This document shows, one piece after another, positions 17,513 through 26,704 of a stretch of 64,000 bases of DNA; position 1 is the stretch's first letter; every line of letters begins with the position of its first letter. The stretch is from Rhodospirillaceae bacterium. GTDB lineage: Bacteria; Pseudomonadota; Alphaproteobacteria; Rhodospirillales; Rhodospirillaceae. The position numbers and the translations under genes were made by a program. The stretch is from the NCBI GenBank assembly GCA_947476695.1, contig CANJRD010000004.1, positions 62,001 to 126,000 on the forward strand. Direction: 5' to 3'. The notes beneath the pieces are model-generated. The model searched no databases. It saw only the letters and a list, made by a program, of their open reading frames with translations, and was not told the origin of the DNA.

Positions 17513-18562
17513 TCAGAGTGCGTAGAAACGTTTCGGGTTGTCGGTGACGATCTTGGTGGTCAGGTCGCGCGGAAGGTCGTCGCGGCGCTGCAAGATGCCC
17601 GGCGCGTCGAGTTCGGTCGACGTGTCGGCATGGCCGTAATCCGTGCCGATCAATAGGTTATCGGGTCCCGTCACCTTCGCGACTCGGGCGACGTCCTCGT
17701 CCGCCTCGCAAGTGACGTAGAAGCGGTTGTCGGCGAACATCGTGTCGAAGCTGTCGCGCAAGCCGTAGTGCCGCAACATCTTCTGGCAGCGGTGTACCGC
17801 GAACGGCACCCACTCCGACGCCGCTTCGATGAAACCGATCCGAAGCGCCGGAAATTTCGATGGCACGTTGCTGAGCATCAGCGCCGCGAAGGCGATCAGT
17901 GTCGGCATCGAATTTCCCAGCACATTGCGATAGCCGCTGCGGGAATTCTCGATCGCCGCATAGTTAGGGCTACCGTTGCCGATGTGGATGCACAGCGGAA
18001 GGTCGAGGTCGGACATCTTGGCGTAGATCGCGTCGAGTTCCGGATTGTCGAGCGTGCGCTCTCCTTCATAGCCGCGCATCAGTACGCCGCAGGCGCCGTT
18101 GCCTTTGGCGAACCTCAGTTCCTCCATAGTGGCTTCGATGTCGCGCACCACCGGCAGCGCGATCCACCGCAGACGGCCGTTGGTTTCCGCGCAGACCGAC
18201 GCCATCCAGCGGTTGTAGCCACGCACCGCGGCTCGCTCCGCTTTAGGGTCCCTGGCGGTGAGATTGAGGAACAGACTGGGGTACACGATCTGGACGGCGT
18301 GGCCGCGCTTATCCATGTCGGCGATGCGCGCCTTGGTATCGGCCAGGTTACGCGTGCCGTCGGCGTAGACTTTGCTCGGCTGCCCACCGCGACCATAGAG
18401 TTTGCCGTCGATCAGCCAGAAGCGACTGCCGCCGGACGAGTATGCGGTGTAGCTGACCTCGGATGACTCCACGGTGATCGGCTTGTACTTCGCGTCGTCC
18501 TTGCTGACGAATTTCCAGATCATGTCGTCTTCGACGACGTGGGTATCGGAATCGATAATCAT
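17513..18562 (-). CDS. Amidohydrolase family 2 metal-dependent hydrolase or decarboxylase
   Basis: The 349-residue protein belongs to the ACMSD/amidohydrolase-2 group of TIM-barrel metal enzymes. Its start, MIIDSDTHVVEDDMIW, is the usual strand-1 metal motif with the second histidine replaced, as in many members. Later landmarks are LCIHIGNG in mid-protein and LIGTDYGHAD near the C-terminus, carrying metal-binding histidine and aspartate. The start at 18562 fits the family; the open frame continues upstream but adds unlikely arginine-rich sequence. It is divergent from the IclR gene, which probably regulates it. Substrate unknown. Confidence 0.85.
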   Translation of the reverse strand: MIIDSDTHVVEDDMIWKFVSKDDAKYKPITVESSEVSYTAYSSGGSRFWLIDGKLYGRGGQPSKVYADGTRNLADTKARIADMDKRGHAVQIVYPSLFLNLTARDPKAERAAVRGYNRWMASVCAETNGRLRWIALPVVRDIEATMEELRFAKGNGACGVLMRGYEGERTLDNPELDAIYAKMSDLDLPLCIHIGNGSPNYAAIENSRSGYRNVLGNSMPTLIAFAALMLSNVPSKFPALRIGFIEAASEWVPFAVHRCQKMLRHYGLRDSFDTMFADNRFYVTCEADEDVARVAKVTGPDNLLIGTDYGHADTSTELDAPGILQRRDDLPRDLTTKIVTDNPKRFYAL

Positions 18563-18692
18563 GGTGCGCCTCGGAAGTTGACCGGGCGCCATGAAACGCC
18601 GGGCGCGGATGCTGCGCCAACGCCGTTTTTTTGCTGCTCGCGATCCGAGCAAGGGCTTGCGAAATGTCAGTGAAAACGCCAAAAATCCCGTG

Positions 18693-19472
18693 ATGCGTGA
18701 CAGCAACAACGTCCGGGCGCTGGTGCGGGGACTCGAAGTCCTCGAGGCGATCAATCGCGCGAATGGCGCCAGCGTGCGCGAGGTGGCGCGCGGCACCGGG
18801 CTCAATCGCGGCACGGTCTATCGTCTGCTCGAGACGATGCGCGAGGCGGGATTCCTCGAGCGTCGCCCAAACTCCATCGGCTATTGGCTGTCCGATCGCG
18901 TGCCCGGGCTGGCTGCGGGCTATCGCAGTGACGCCTGGGTGTCGCAGGTGGCCGAACCCGCGTTGGAAAAGATCACTGCCAAGTTCGATTGGCCGTGCTC
19001 GCTGCTGATTCCGCTCGATACCCGCATGATCGTGCTAGCGCATACCGAGCATCTGTCGCCCATGACGTTCAAGGTGCGCGATCTCGGCCTGGCGATGTCG
19101 ATGTTCGATACGTCGTCCGGTCTTACTTATCTCGCGTTCGCATCAGCCGCGACGCAAGCGGCGCTGATCGCCAATTCGGGTGCGGACGTGAAGGGCAAGA
19201 AGATCGCGCCGGCGATTTTGCGTCGCACGCTCGAACAAATCCGCAAGCTGGGCCACCACCTTGTCGACTCTCCCGATCGCGGCACGGGACTGTCGGTGCC
19301 GATCATCGTGGGCGGTGCGGCTTTCGGCGTCTTGGCGCTGCGCTATTTCACCTCCGCGATGACGCACAGCGCCGCCGTACGCAAATACGCCGCCCCCTTG
19401 AAGGAGGCGGCGCTCATGCTCGGCCGCGATCTCGAGAAGCTCGAAGGCACGCGCAAGAAGACGCGCGGCTAA
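18693..19472 (+). CDS. IclR family transcriptional regulator
   Basis: The 259-residue protein has an N-terminal winged helix-turn-helix (ASVREVARGTGLNRGTVYRLL, about residues 23-45) and a C-terminal effector domain (DRGTGLSVPIIVGGAAFGVL). IclR proteins usually control divergent or adjacent catabolic genes in response to an aromatic or organic-acid effector. It lies between the divergent amidohydrolase gene and a convergent run of nitrilase-like, cysteine hydrolase and lyase genes, so it is the likely local regulator. The start is chosen as the ATG just before the conserved region; in-frame upstream starts exist but extend toward the amidohydrolase start. Confidence 0.88.
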   Translation: MRDSNNVRALVRGLEVLEAINRANGASVREVARGTGLNRGTVYRLLETMREAGFLERRPNSIGYWLSDRVPGLAAGYRSDAWVSQVAEPALEKITAKFDWPCSLLIPLDTRMIVLAHTEHLSPMTFKVRDLGLAMSMFDTSSGLTYLAFASAATQAALIANSGADVKGKKIAPAILRRTLEQIRKLGHHLVDSPDRGTGLSVPIIVGGAAFGVLALRYFTSAMTHSAAVRKYAAPLKEAALMLGRDLEKLEGTRKKTRG

Positions 19473-19476
19473 GCGC

Positions 19477-20490
19477 CTACTTCTTATAGAGACCGCTATA
19501 GAGGCCCCAGGCCGGCGTGGTCGTGGGGCCGTTCTTCTTTTTCAACACATCGATCTGCGCGAGATCGATATCGGCAATCGCGAAGCCTTCTTCGCGCCCG
19601 CCCTTCGACGCCAGCACGCGGCCGTCTGGGCCTACGATGGTGGAGCTACCGCCGCGCCAATCGCCAGCCGGATCCTTGGCGTAGATGATGCGCGAGGTGG
19701 CGGCGGTCAGCAGGTAGACATGACACTGATAGCCGATGGCTTGCTTGATCCCGACCCAGGGGACTTCGTCACCCTCGAGGCTGGTGTGCAGGATGATTTC
19801 CGCGCCTTTGGCGGCCAACAAGCGCGAGACCTCCAGCACTTCGGCTTCGGCTTCGACGTAACAGGCCAGGCGACCGATCGGCGTCTGCACCACGGGCAGG
19901 ATCGAACCGGGGCCGTAGAACTTCTCGTACTCGTCGCCCATGTCGCGCAGATAGAACATCTCCGGCGCGCTCGGGGCTTGGGTCTTAGGCGAGCGCAGCA
20001 CCAGGCCTTCCGGCCCCATGATGAAACCCGTGTGGAAATACTTGCCCGGCATGCGCACGGACTTTTCCTGCGTGCTGGTCGCCACATAACAGTTGTGACG
20101 ACGGCAGGCTTCGATCACCGGCTTGTACCAGGTCTGGTCGAGCGGCTTTTCCGTCAGGTCGATGGCGACGCCCGAGATCGGGATGCCCGACGTAGCGCGC
20201 GATGACGAGGTATATTGCAGCACCGGGAATACGACGACACGGGGCTTCGGCGATGTCTTCATCACCGTCTCGATGGCCGCGACCATGTCGGCGGCGTTAC
20301 GGTCGCGTGTCGCGTTCAGCGCGTCGATGCTTGGCGGCACCAGCACCGGGACCCGCATCACGGCGGCCTTGAACGGCGCGATGGAGGTCGCGGGTTGGTT
20401 GACCTCGGCCGCGTTTGCGGCGCGGGTCAGTCCTGGCGCGGCGACGCCGGTGGCTAAGGTGCCCATAACTGTGCGACGTGTCATGCTCAT
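19477..20490 (-). CDS. Tat-exported nitrilase-superfamily protein lacking the usual catalytic glutamate
   Basis: The N-terminus MSMTRRTVMGTLATGVAAPG is a twin-arginine signal, cleaved near NAAE at about residue 29. The body resembles the carbon-nitrogen hydrolase fold: the catalytic cysteine position is Cys210 (RLACYVEAEAEV) and Lys169 in RSPKTQAPS sits where the lysine is expected. The first active-site residue, glutamate in the usual FPE motif, reads FPV (Val90). This may be a non-hydrolytic homologue or use a shifted acid. The start at 20490 has GGAGG upstream. It is downstream of the cysteine hydrolase and lyase genes on the same strand. Confidence 0.8.
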   Translation of the reverse strand: MSMTRRTVMGTLATGVAAPGLTRAANAAEVNQPATSIAPFKAAVMRVPVLVPPSIDALNATRDRNAADMVAAIETVMKTSPKPRVVVFPVLQYTSSSRATSGIPISGVAIDLTEKPLDQTWYKPVIEACRRHNCYVATSTQEKSVRMPGKYFHTGFIMGPEGLVLRSPKTQAPSAPEMFYLRDMGDEYEKFYGPGSILPVVQTPIGRLACYVEAEAEVLEVSRLLAAKGAEIILHTSLEGDEVPWVGIKQAIGYQCHVYLLTAATSRIIYAKDPAGDWRGGSSTIVGPDGRVLASKGGREEGFAIADIDLAQIDVLKKKNGPTTTPAWGLYSGLYKK

Positions 20491-20594
20491 GATCTCCCGC
20501 CTCCCGCGTATGAGATAATTTTCACGCACAGCATAGCATTCCACGACCGCAAGCGCGGGCGATCTCGGCCCTGATCGGCAGGCGGGAGAGGGGC

Positions 20595-21284
20595 TTAGAG
20601 TTTGCCGAGCCGGCTGATCACTTCGGCCACCGGCAGCACTTCCGCGTACTTCTCGTTGATGTCGAACAGGTTGACCGCGTGGCTGACCTGGCTGCGGTCA
20701 TACACGCACTCTTCCGGCACTATGGTACGGAAGTTGTACGAGAAGGCGTCCACGACGCTGCCGCGCACGCAGCCCGACGTGGTGCAGCCGGTGATGATCA
20801 GCGTATCGGCATGCAGATCGATCAGGTTGCTGGCTAAGGCGGTTGCGAAGAAGGCGCTCGGGTGTTTTTTCGGGACCAGGACGTCGCCCTTTTCCGGGGC
20901 GATCTCCTTCACGAACTCATATCCCTTCATCGGGATGTTCATGATCTCGGGCACTTTCTCGGCCAGAACGCCGCCCTCATGGGCGACCTTCGGCGCGACG
21001 TGCGGGTAAAGCACAGGCCACTTGTTATCGCGGAACACCTTCAGCAGCGGCACGATGTTGTCGACCGCCTTCCAGCCGACGTCGCCGCAGCTGGTCGGGA
21101 ATTCCTTGATTGCCTCCCAGAACGGCTTCCGCTCGGTGCCGACGGTGCGGTACTGCACGTCGATGATCAGCAGCGCAGGCCGCGTGCCCCACTTCGAGGG
21201 GCGGCCGAAGCCGGCAGCGCGATACTTGCGCTGCTCGTCTTCGGGGATCAGGTCGCTCCAGGGACGTTTTGCTTCGCCGGCCAT
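20595..21284 (-). CDS. Isochorismatase-like cysteine hydrolase
   Basis: The 229-residue protein has the cysteine-hydrolase triad: Asp in LLIIDVQ, Lys in KKHPSAFF and Cys in ITGCTTSGCVR. The stretch around GCTTSGCVRGSVVDAFSYNF most resembles N-carbamoylsarcosine amidase and maleamate amidohydrolase relatives, which hydrolyse an amide or ureido bond, but the exact substrate cannot be told. No signal peptide, so it is cytoplasmic. Its ATG directly abuts the stop of the upstream lyase gene with no gap, which indicates one transcript. The pair suggests release of ammonia and then cleavage of a C4-C6 acid. Confidence 0.85.
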   Translation of the reverse strand: MAGEAKRPWSDLIPEDEQRKYRAAGFGRPSKWGTRPALLIIDVQYRTVGTERKPFWEAIKEFPTSCGDVGWKAVDNIVPLLKVFRDNKWPVLYPHVAPKVAHEGGVLAEKVPEIMNIPMKGYEFVKEIAPEKGDVLVPKKHPSAFFATALASNLIDLHADTLIITGCTTSGCVRGSVVDAFSYNFRTIVPEECVYDRSQVSHAVNLFDINEKYAEVLPVAEVISRLGKL

Positions 21285-22157
21285 CTATTTCACCGCGTAC
21301 TTCTTTTCGAGGGCGTCGAATTCCGGCTTCTGCACCAGGCGCTGGCGTTCTTTGAAACTGGCCACCAGGCCGCCGGCTTCATCCATACGCCCCGTTTTCT
21401 TCAGCTCACGCAGCGCATTCTGCATGCCGACAATGGCCCCTTGCAGAGAAGCGTTGGCATAGAGCACGACGCTGAACTTCAGGTCGGCGAATTCCTTCAG
21501 CTCCATTGTCGGCGTCTTGCCGCCGATCACCACGTTGATCAGCTGCGGCACTTTCAGGAGTTCTGGAATTTTGCGGATTTCTTCGATGCTCTCGGGCGCC
21601 TCGACAAAGGTCAGGTCCGCGCCGGCTTCGATGAACTTCTGCGCGCGGTCGATCGCGGCGTTGAATCCTTCTACCGCCCGGGCGTCCGTGCGCGCCAGAA
21701 TCAGGAAGTCTTCGCTCTTACGCGCATCGACCGCCGCCTTGATCTTGGAGGCGGCTTCGTCGGCGTCGATCACGCCCTTGCCGGCGAAATGCCCGCATTT
21801 CTTGGGCATCATTTGATCTTCGAGCTGGATGCAGTTGGCGCCCGCCCGCTCCATCACCCGCACCGTGTGCTGCACGTTTAGCGAGTTGCCGAACCCGGTG
21901 TCGCAATCGACGATCAGGGGAAGTTCGACGGCGTCGCGGATGGCCGAGGTGTGGTTGGCGAGGTCGGACAAGGACACAAATCCCATGTCCGGGATGCCGT
22001 AGAACATGTTCGTGACGCCGGCGCCGGTGATGTAGATCGCCTCGAAGCCCAGGTCGGCAATAATGCGCGCGGACAGCGCATTGGAGGCGCCGGGCGTCAA
22101 AAGCCCCCGACGCTCGCCGACCTTGGTTTTCAGCACTTTTCCGGGGGAATTGGTCAC
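21285..22157 (-). CDS. Isocitrate lyase/PEP mutase family enzyme
   Basis: The 290-residue TIM-barrel protein carries IVDCDTGFGN (82-91), which binds magnesium, and the catalytic-loop motif KKCGH (119-123) seen in isocitrate-lyase-type members. Known relatives include 2-methylisocitrate lyase, 2,3-dimethylmalate lyase, carboxyphosphonoenolpyruvate mutase and oxaloacetate decarboxylase; KKCGH points to a lyase. It is the first gene of a minus-strand group with the cysteine hydrolase and nitrilase-like genes. Its role is probably to cleave a branched malate or similar product to pyruvate plus another acid, but this is inference. Confidence 0.85.
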   Translation of the reverse strand: MTNSPGKVLKTKVGERRGLLTPGASNALSARIIADLGFEAIYITGAGVTNMFYGIPDMGFVSLSDLANHTSAIRDAVELPLIVDCDTGFGNSLNVQHTVRVMERAGANCIQLEDQMMPKKCGHFAGKGVIDADEAASKIKAAVDARKSEDFLILARTDARAVEGFNAAIDRAQKFIEAGADLTFVEAPESIEEIRKIPELLKVPQLINVVIGGKTPTMELKEFADLKFSVVLYANASLQGAIVGMQNALRELKKTGRMDEAGGLVASFKERQRLVQKPEFDALEKKYAVK

Positions 22158-22450
22158 GGGCTTCGTCCTCGATGGTTATGAACCTGCGGCGCAGTGCTTC
22201 GCAGATCGCGTTTTGGCGTGCAAGCGGGTGGGCGTTTTAGCGCTCCGACGCGAGGTGATACGGCGGCTTGGGTCCTGGCGTCAGCGGCAAATCGACACGA
22301 TATAACCAAAAGGAATAATTAGGCACATCGATTGCAATTGCGCACTGCGTGGACCGGGTCGCATAATTGGCCGAGAATTCACCTCCTTTTATGAGAAAAA
22401 TGTGAGGTCGAGGACCGATTCCACCGGGCCGGTGGACCGAAAGGAAGACC
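22158..22450. promoter_or_regulatory. Divergent intergenic region, relatively AT-rich, with a possible promoter
   Basis: This 293-base gap separates the minus-strand lyase operon from the plus-strand exported-protein block. A weak sigma70-like pair for the plus strand is TTGCGC (22338-22343) and CATAAT (22362-22367) with an 18-base spacer. The AT-rich part around 22300-22400 stands out from the surrounding GC-rich sequence. No clear operator repeat was found. Confidence 0.4.
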
Positions 22451-23605
22451 ATGACTAACTCTCACTCCCGCCTCACGAAATTCCGTTTTGGTACGGTGGT
22501 ATCCGCGGTCGGATTCGCGCTTGCCGCTGCCTGGGGCGCGAGCGCCCCGGCGCAGGCTGCCGACGGGCGTTACGCCTTCGTCATCCGGGACTTCTACATC
22601 GCCCAATACAACTCGATGTTCCTCGACGAATGCCCAAGCGGCATATCGATGGCGAACGATGAAATCTGGTGGCGCGCGATGTCGAAGGAAGACCGCGCGA
22701 AGAAGACAGATAACGGCCTGATCACCGTGCTCGATCGCAATCCGGTCGCGATGCGTCGTGGTCCCAAAGGCGAAGACGTCTGCCTCAATCCGGAAGTGGT
22801 GACCGATCCGCCGCTGAAGATCATCGAAGGCAAATATTCCTACGGGGCCAACCTCGACGGCACCACCGACGGCCGCGCGACCCCGAAGACTTGCGCGCAT
22901 CACAAATTCACCGGGCTCGACGGCACCCCGGGCGTCGACAATCAGCTCTATCGTCTTGTCGGCTGCACTTACGGCTGGCGCAAAGGCGGTCTGATCGAAC
23001 TCAACGCCAATGAAATGCGCGGCACCTCGGGTCTGGGCATGGCGCTGATCGAGATCAGCAACGTGCAGGACCCACGCAACGACGACGACGTCACCGTGAC
23101 GTTCTATCGCTCCGTCGATCAGTTCGCGATGGACGGCCAGGGCCAGCCGTTGCCCTTCACCAGCTACCGCGTCGAAGCGGATGAAAAGGGCAAGCCGTCC
23201 TACGGCGACACGCTGAAGGGCAAGATCAAGAACGGCGTGCTGACCACCGAACGCGGCGACGTGTCGATCCCGTTCTACGGCAACTACAACTTCATGCACC
23301 CGGTCATCAAAGACTTCGGTCTGCAATTGACGATCGCCGAAGACGGCGCTTCGGCAAAAGGCATGATCACCGGCTATTACAACGTCGAAGAGTTCACCTA
23401 CTACGTCGGCGGCATGGCCGGCCACGCGTCGGCGGCGGACAACTGCCCGTCGCTGTGGGCGATGTCGAAGAAACTTGCCGACGGTTACCCGGATCCGAAA
23501 ACCGGTGAATGCTCGATGATCTCCTCAGCTTTCGACATCCAGGCCTATGCGGCCTATGCCGTGCTGCCGAAGGATCAGAAGCTCGCGAAAACCGCGAAGA
23601 AATAG
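22451..23605 (+). CDS. Unrecognised exported cysteine-rich protein
   Basis: I do not recognise this 384-residue protein. It has a signal peptide of about 37 residues with a long n-region, ending PAQA-ADGRY. The mature part holds several cysteines (DECPSG, EDVCLN, KTCAHH, VGCTYG, DNCPSL, GECSM) likely to form disulfides, and it is rich in Gly, Asp and aromatic residues, which suggests a beta-rich periplasmic or outer-face protein. It begins a run of exported-protein genes on the plus strand: the DUF1592-type gene follows after 18 bases. Function unknown; it may bind or present the substrate of that system. Confidence 0.8.
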   Translation: MTNSHSRLTKFRFGTVVSAVGFALAAAWGASAPAQAADGRYAFVIRDFYIAQYNSMFLDECPSGISMANDEIWWRAMSKEDRAKKTDNGLITVLDRNPVAMRRGPKGEDVCLNPEVVTDPPLKIIEGKYSYGANLDGTTDGRATPKTCAHHKFTGLDGTPGVDNQLYRLVGCTYGWRKGGLIELNANEMRGTSGLGMALIEISNVQDPRNDDDVTVTFYRSVDQFAMDGQGQPLPFTSYRVEADEKGKPSYGDTLKGKIKNGVLTTERGDVSIPFYGNYNFMHPVIKDFGLQLTIAEDGASAKGMITGYYNVEEFTYYVGGMAGHASAADNCPSLWAMSKKLADGYPDPKTGECSMISSAFDIQAYAAYAVLPKDQKLAKTAKK

Positions 23606-23623
23606 GCACGAGGCGAAGCTGAT

Positions 23624-25309
23624 ATGAGTTTGTTGCGAACCCTGCGAGTTACCGTCAACGCCAGCGCGTTGGCCATGCTCGCGCTTACCGGCTGTGGTCC
23701 CACCGAACCGAAGGTCGCGAGTGCGCCGCCGGATATGCGGCGTCTGACCGACGAGCAGTACCACAACATCGTCACCGACCTGTTCGGTCCGGACCTGGAA
23801 GTGGCCGTGCGCAGCGATCCGTTGACGCGCACCGACGGCCTTCTGGCCGTGGGCGCGCGCACCGCGCAGATCTCGCCGTCGGGCTTCGAGCACTACTACG
23901 CGATGGGCAAGGCCATCGCCGCGCAGGTGGCGAGCCCGGCGCATCGCGCCGATCTCATTCCCTGCACGCCGAAATCCGAAACCGCCGCCGATGACGCCTG
24001 CGCCACGCAGTTCTTCACCCACACCGGCCGCCTGCTCTATCGCCGCCCGCTTACCGACAGCGAGCTGAAGGCGATGGTCTCGGCCGCACACGAAATGGCC
24101 GAAGCCTCGAAGGATTTCTATCGCGGCATCTCGCTGGGCCTCGGCGACATGATGGTGACGCCGAAGTTCCTGTTCATCGTCGACGAGACGCAACCCTCGA
24201 AGGACGGCAAGGACATCGAGCTGACGCCGTACGCCAAGGCCTCGCGTCTGAGCTTCCTGTTGTGGAACACCACGCCGAGCGATGAATTGCTCGACGTGGC
24301 CGCCAAGGGCGAATTCAACACGTCGAGCGGCATCGAGAAGCATGTCGAACGCATGATGGCCAGCCCGCGCCTGCACACCGGCGTGCGCGCCTTCTTCGCC
24401 GACTTCTTCGCGCTCGATAAGTTCGAGACGCTGGAGAAGGACTCGATCATCTACAAGGCCTACACCACGGTCGTCGGCAAGGACGCGGAAGAGCAAATCC
24501 TGCGCACCGTCGCCGATCACGTGCTGACGCGTAATCTCGACTATCGCGACATCTTCACAACGAAGCGCACCTTCATGACCGGTGGGCTTGCGCGCCTTTA
24601 TCACGTGCGTGTCGAGCGTCCGGACGGCGCCTGGGTTCCTTATGAATTCAGCGATGAAGACGGTCGCGCCGGCATCCTGACCCAGGTCGGGTTCAATGCG
24701 ATGGCTTCGCATCCGGGCCGCAGTTCGCCGACACTGCGCGGCAAGGCGATCCGTGAAGCGATGCTGTGCCAGCACGTGCCCGATCCGCCGGGCGACGTCG
24801 ACTTCACGTCGTTCGAGGATCCGAACTCGCCGAACAAGACGGCGCGTCAGCGTCTGGCTGCCCACGCCGTCCAGCCGGCTTGCGCGGGCTGCCACAAGAT
24901 CACCGATCCGATCGGCCTCGCGCTTGAGAACTTCGACGGTGTCGGCCAGGCACGTATGTCCGAGAACGGCGAGAAGATCGATGCCACGGGCGATCTCGAC
25001 GGCATCGCCTACAGCGACGCGCTCGGGCTCGGCAAGGCGATGCGCAATCATCCGGCGACACCGACCTGCGTTGTGCGCCGTCTGTGGGCCTATGCCACCG
25101 GCCGTCCGGCCGACAACTCGACGACGGCCTACATCAACTATCTCGATCAGCGCTTCGCGAAGGACGGCTATCGCCTGCCGGAACTGTTGAAGCAGATCGC
25201 GACCAGCGATGCGTTCTATGCCGTCGCCAAGCCTGCGGCCGCAACGGCCATGCTGCAAACCGAGGGTGGACGCGGTTCGTCCACGACCAGCCAGGAGGCT
25301 GTGCGATGA
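23624..25309 (+). CDS. DUF1592/DUF1588-type lipoprotein with a CxxCH motif
   Basis: The 561-residue protein has a lipoprotein signal with lipobox ALTGC (Cys24). Its body follows the multi-domain pattern best known from Planctomycetes: [16 protein letters not shown] at the N-terminus, [13 protein letters not shown] (DUF1595-like), [18 protein letters not shown] (DUF1592-like), [21 protein letters not shown] (DUF1588-like) and a C-terminal DUF1585-like part. CAGCH at residues 420-424 is a candidate covalent c-type heme site. The last codons overlap the next start in an ATGA. These paired genes are of unknown biochemical role; location and the heme motif suggest periplasmic redox chemistry. Confidence 0.85.
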   Translation: MSLLRTLRVTVNASALAMLALTGCGPTEPKVASAPPDMRRLTDEQYHNIVTDLFGPDLEVAVRSDPLTRTDGLLAVGARTAQISPSGFEHYYAMGKAIAAQVASPAHRADLIPCTPKSETAADDACATQFFTHTGRLLYRRPLTDSELKAMVSAAHEMAEASKDFYRGISLGLGDMMVTPKFLFIVDETQPSKDGKDIELTPYAKASRLSFLLWNTTPSDELLDVAAKGEFNTSSGIEKHVERMMASPRLHTGVRAFFADFFALDKFETLEKDSIIYKAYTTVVGKDAEEQILRTVADHVLTRNLDYRDIFTTKRTFMTGGLARLYHVRVERPDGAWVPYEFSDEDGRAGILTQVGFNAMASHPGRSSPTLRGKAIREAMLCQHVPDPPGDVDFTSFEDPNSPNKTARQRLAAHAVQPACAGCHKITDPIGLALENFDGVGQARMSENGEKIDATGDLDGIAYSDALGLGKAMRNHPATPTCVVRRLWAYATGRPADNSTTAYINYLDQRFAKDGYRLPELLKQIATSDAFYAVAKPAAATAMLQTEGGRGSSTTSQEAVR

Positions 25310-26679
25310 GCATCCTTATCTCGAAGAAGATGGAACGCCGTGCGGCGCTGCGCGGCATGTTGGGCGGTACGGCCGTTTCGGTCGCCCTGCCGTTCCTCGA
25401 CTGCGTACTCGACACCAACGGTACGGCCCTCGCCGCCACGGGTCAGGCGCTGCCGGTGCGTTTCGGCACCTGGTACTGGGGCATGGGTCATACCCCGAAC
25501 CACTCGATCGGCGAAAAGCGCCGCACCGAGAAGGGCATCGACTTCCTGGCGGAAACCGCGGCGCTCAAGCGCCACGAGCAGAACCTCAACTTCTTCGGCA
25601 CCTTCGGCATGCCGCTCGACGGCCGGTCGAACTACACGCACTTCTCGGGCTGGGTCGCGAACCGTACCGGTTCCGCACCGGCGCGTGGCGGCGAAATTCC
25701 GGCGCCGACTCTCGATCTGTTGATCGCCGACCACATCGCCACGAACACCCGCTTCAAGACCCTCGACGTCTCGGCGGCGGGTATCGCGCGTGAAAACTAC
25801 AGCGCGCGCAACACCGACAACCGTGGCGCCGCCGAAATCTCGCCGGTTGCGCTCTACGCTCGTCTGTTCGGGCCGGAATTCGTCGACCCGAACAAGGCCG
25901 ACTTCAAGCCGGATCCGAAGGTCATGGTCGAGAAGAGCGTGCTGTCGGCCTTGATGGAAGACAGCAAGGCCTACATCAAGACCGTTGGCGCCGCCGACAA
26001 AGCGCGCCTCGACGAATACTTCACCTCGATCCGTCAGGTCGAAGGCCAGCTCGCGCTGCAGCTCGAGAAGCCGGAGCCGAACGATGCCTGTAAGGTGCCG
26101 GTCGCGCCGCAGGATCCGCCGCCGGATCGTCTGGCCCGCGTGCGCGAGATGCCGAACGTGGTCGATACGCATAAGGTGCTCGGCAAGCTGCTCGCGATGG
26201 CGGTCGCCTGCGATCAGACCCGTGTGTTCAACATGGTCTTCACCGACAACTTCGCCAACGTGCGCCGTTCGGGCGAGACCTATACGCACCACCTGCTCAC
26301 GCACACCGAAGTCATCGATCCCAAAGCGGGCTATCAGCCGCTGACGTTCTGGTTCAACCAGCAGGCCAGCAATGGCTGGGCGGACTATCTCGATATCTTC
26401 GCCGGTGTGAAGGAAGGCGCGGGCACCTTGCTCGACAACTGCCTGATCTTCGCCTCCAGCGAAACCAACTACGCCAAGATGCACACCATCGACGGCGTGC
26501 CGACGTGGCTGGCCGGTAAAGCCGGCGGCCGCGTGAAGACCGGCATGCATGTGGTCGGCGGCGGTGATCCGATCACCCGCGTCGGCTTCACGGCGTTGAA
26601 GGTGATGGGCGTGCCGATCGAGAAGTGGGGCACCCGTTCGCTCCAGACCGGCAAGGTCATCTCCGACATCCTGGCTTAA
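25306..26679 (+). CDS. DUF1552 Tat-exported protein
   Basis: The 457-residue protein begins with a twin-arginine-like signal (KMERRAALRGMLGGTAVSVA) running to about residue 40, and then RFGTWYWGMGHTPNH. The C-terminal part (LLTHTEVIDPKAGYQPL; LDNCLIFASSETNYAKMH; GMHVVGGGDPITRVGF) matches the DUF1552 family, whose fold is thought to resemble sulfatase/phosphatase-like DUF1501 proteins. DUF1552 genes are typically paired with DUF1592-type genes, as here, where the ATG overlaps the previous stop. Active-site residues are not established. The pair probably forms one periplasmic functional unit. Confidence 0.87.
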   Translation: MSILISKKMERRAALRGMLGGTAVSVALPFLDCVLDTNGTALAATGQALPVRFGTWYWGMGHTPNHSIGEKRRTEKGIDFLAETAALKRHEQNLNFFGTFGMPLDGRSNYTHFSGWVANRTGSAPARGGEIPAPTLDLLIADHIATNTRFKTLDVSAAGIARENYSARNTDNRGAAEISPVALYARLFGPEFVDPNKADFKPDPKVMVEKSVLSALMEDSKAYIKTVGAADKARLDEYFTSIRQVEGQLALQLEKPEPNDACKVPVAPQDPPPDRLARVREMPNVVDTHKVLGKLLAMAVACDQTRVFNMVFTDNFANVRRSGETYTHHLLTHTEVIDPKAGYQPLTFWFNQQASNGWADYLDIFAGVKEGAGTLLDNCLIFASSETNYAKMHTIDGVPTWLAGKAGGRVKTGMHVVGGGDPITRVGFTALKVMGVPIEKWGTRSLQTGKVISDILA

Positions 26680-26704
26680 GACACAGACGGAAGGGAGGCC
26701 GCAC

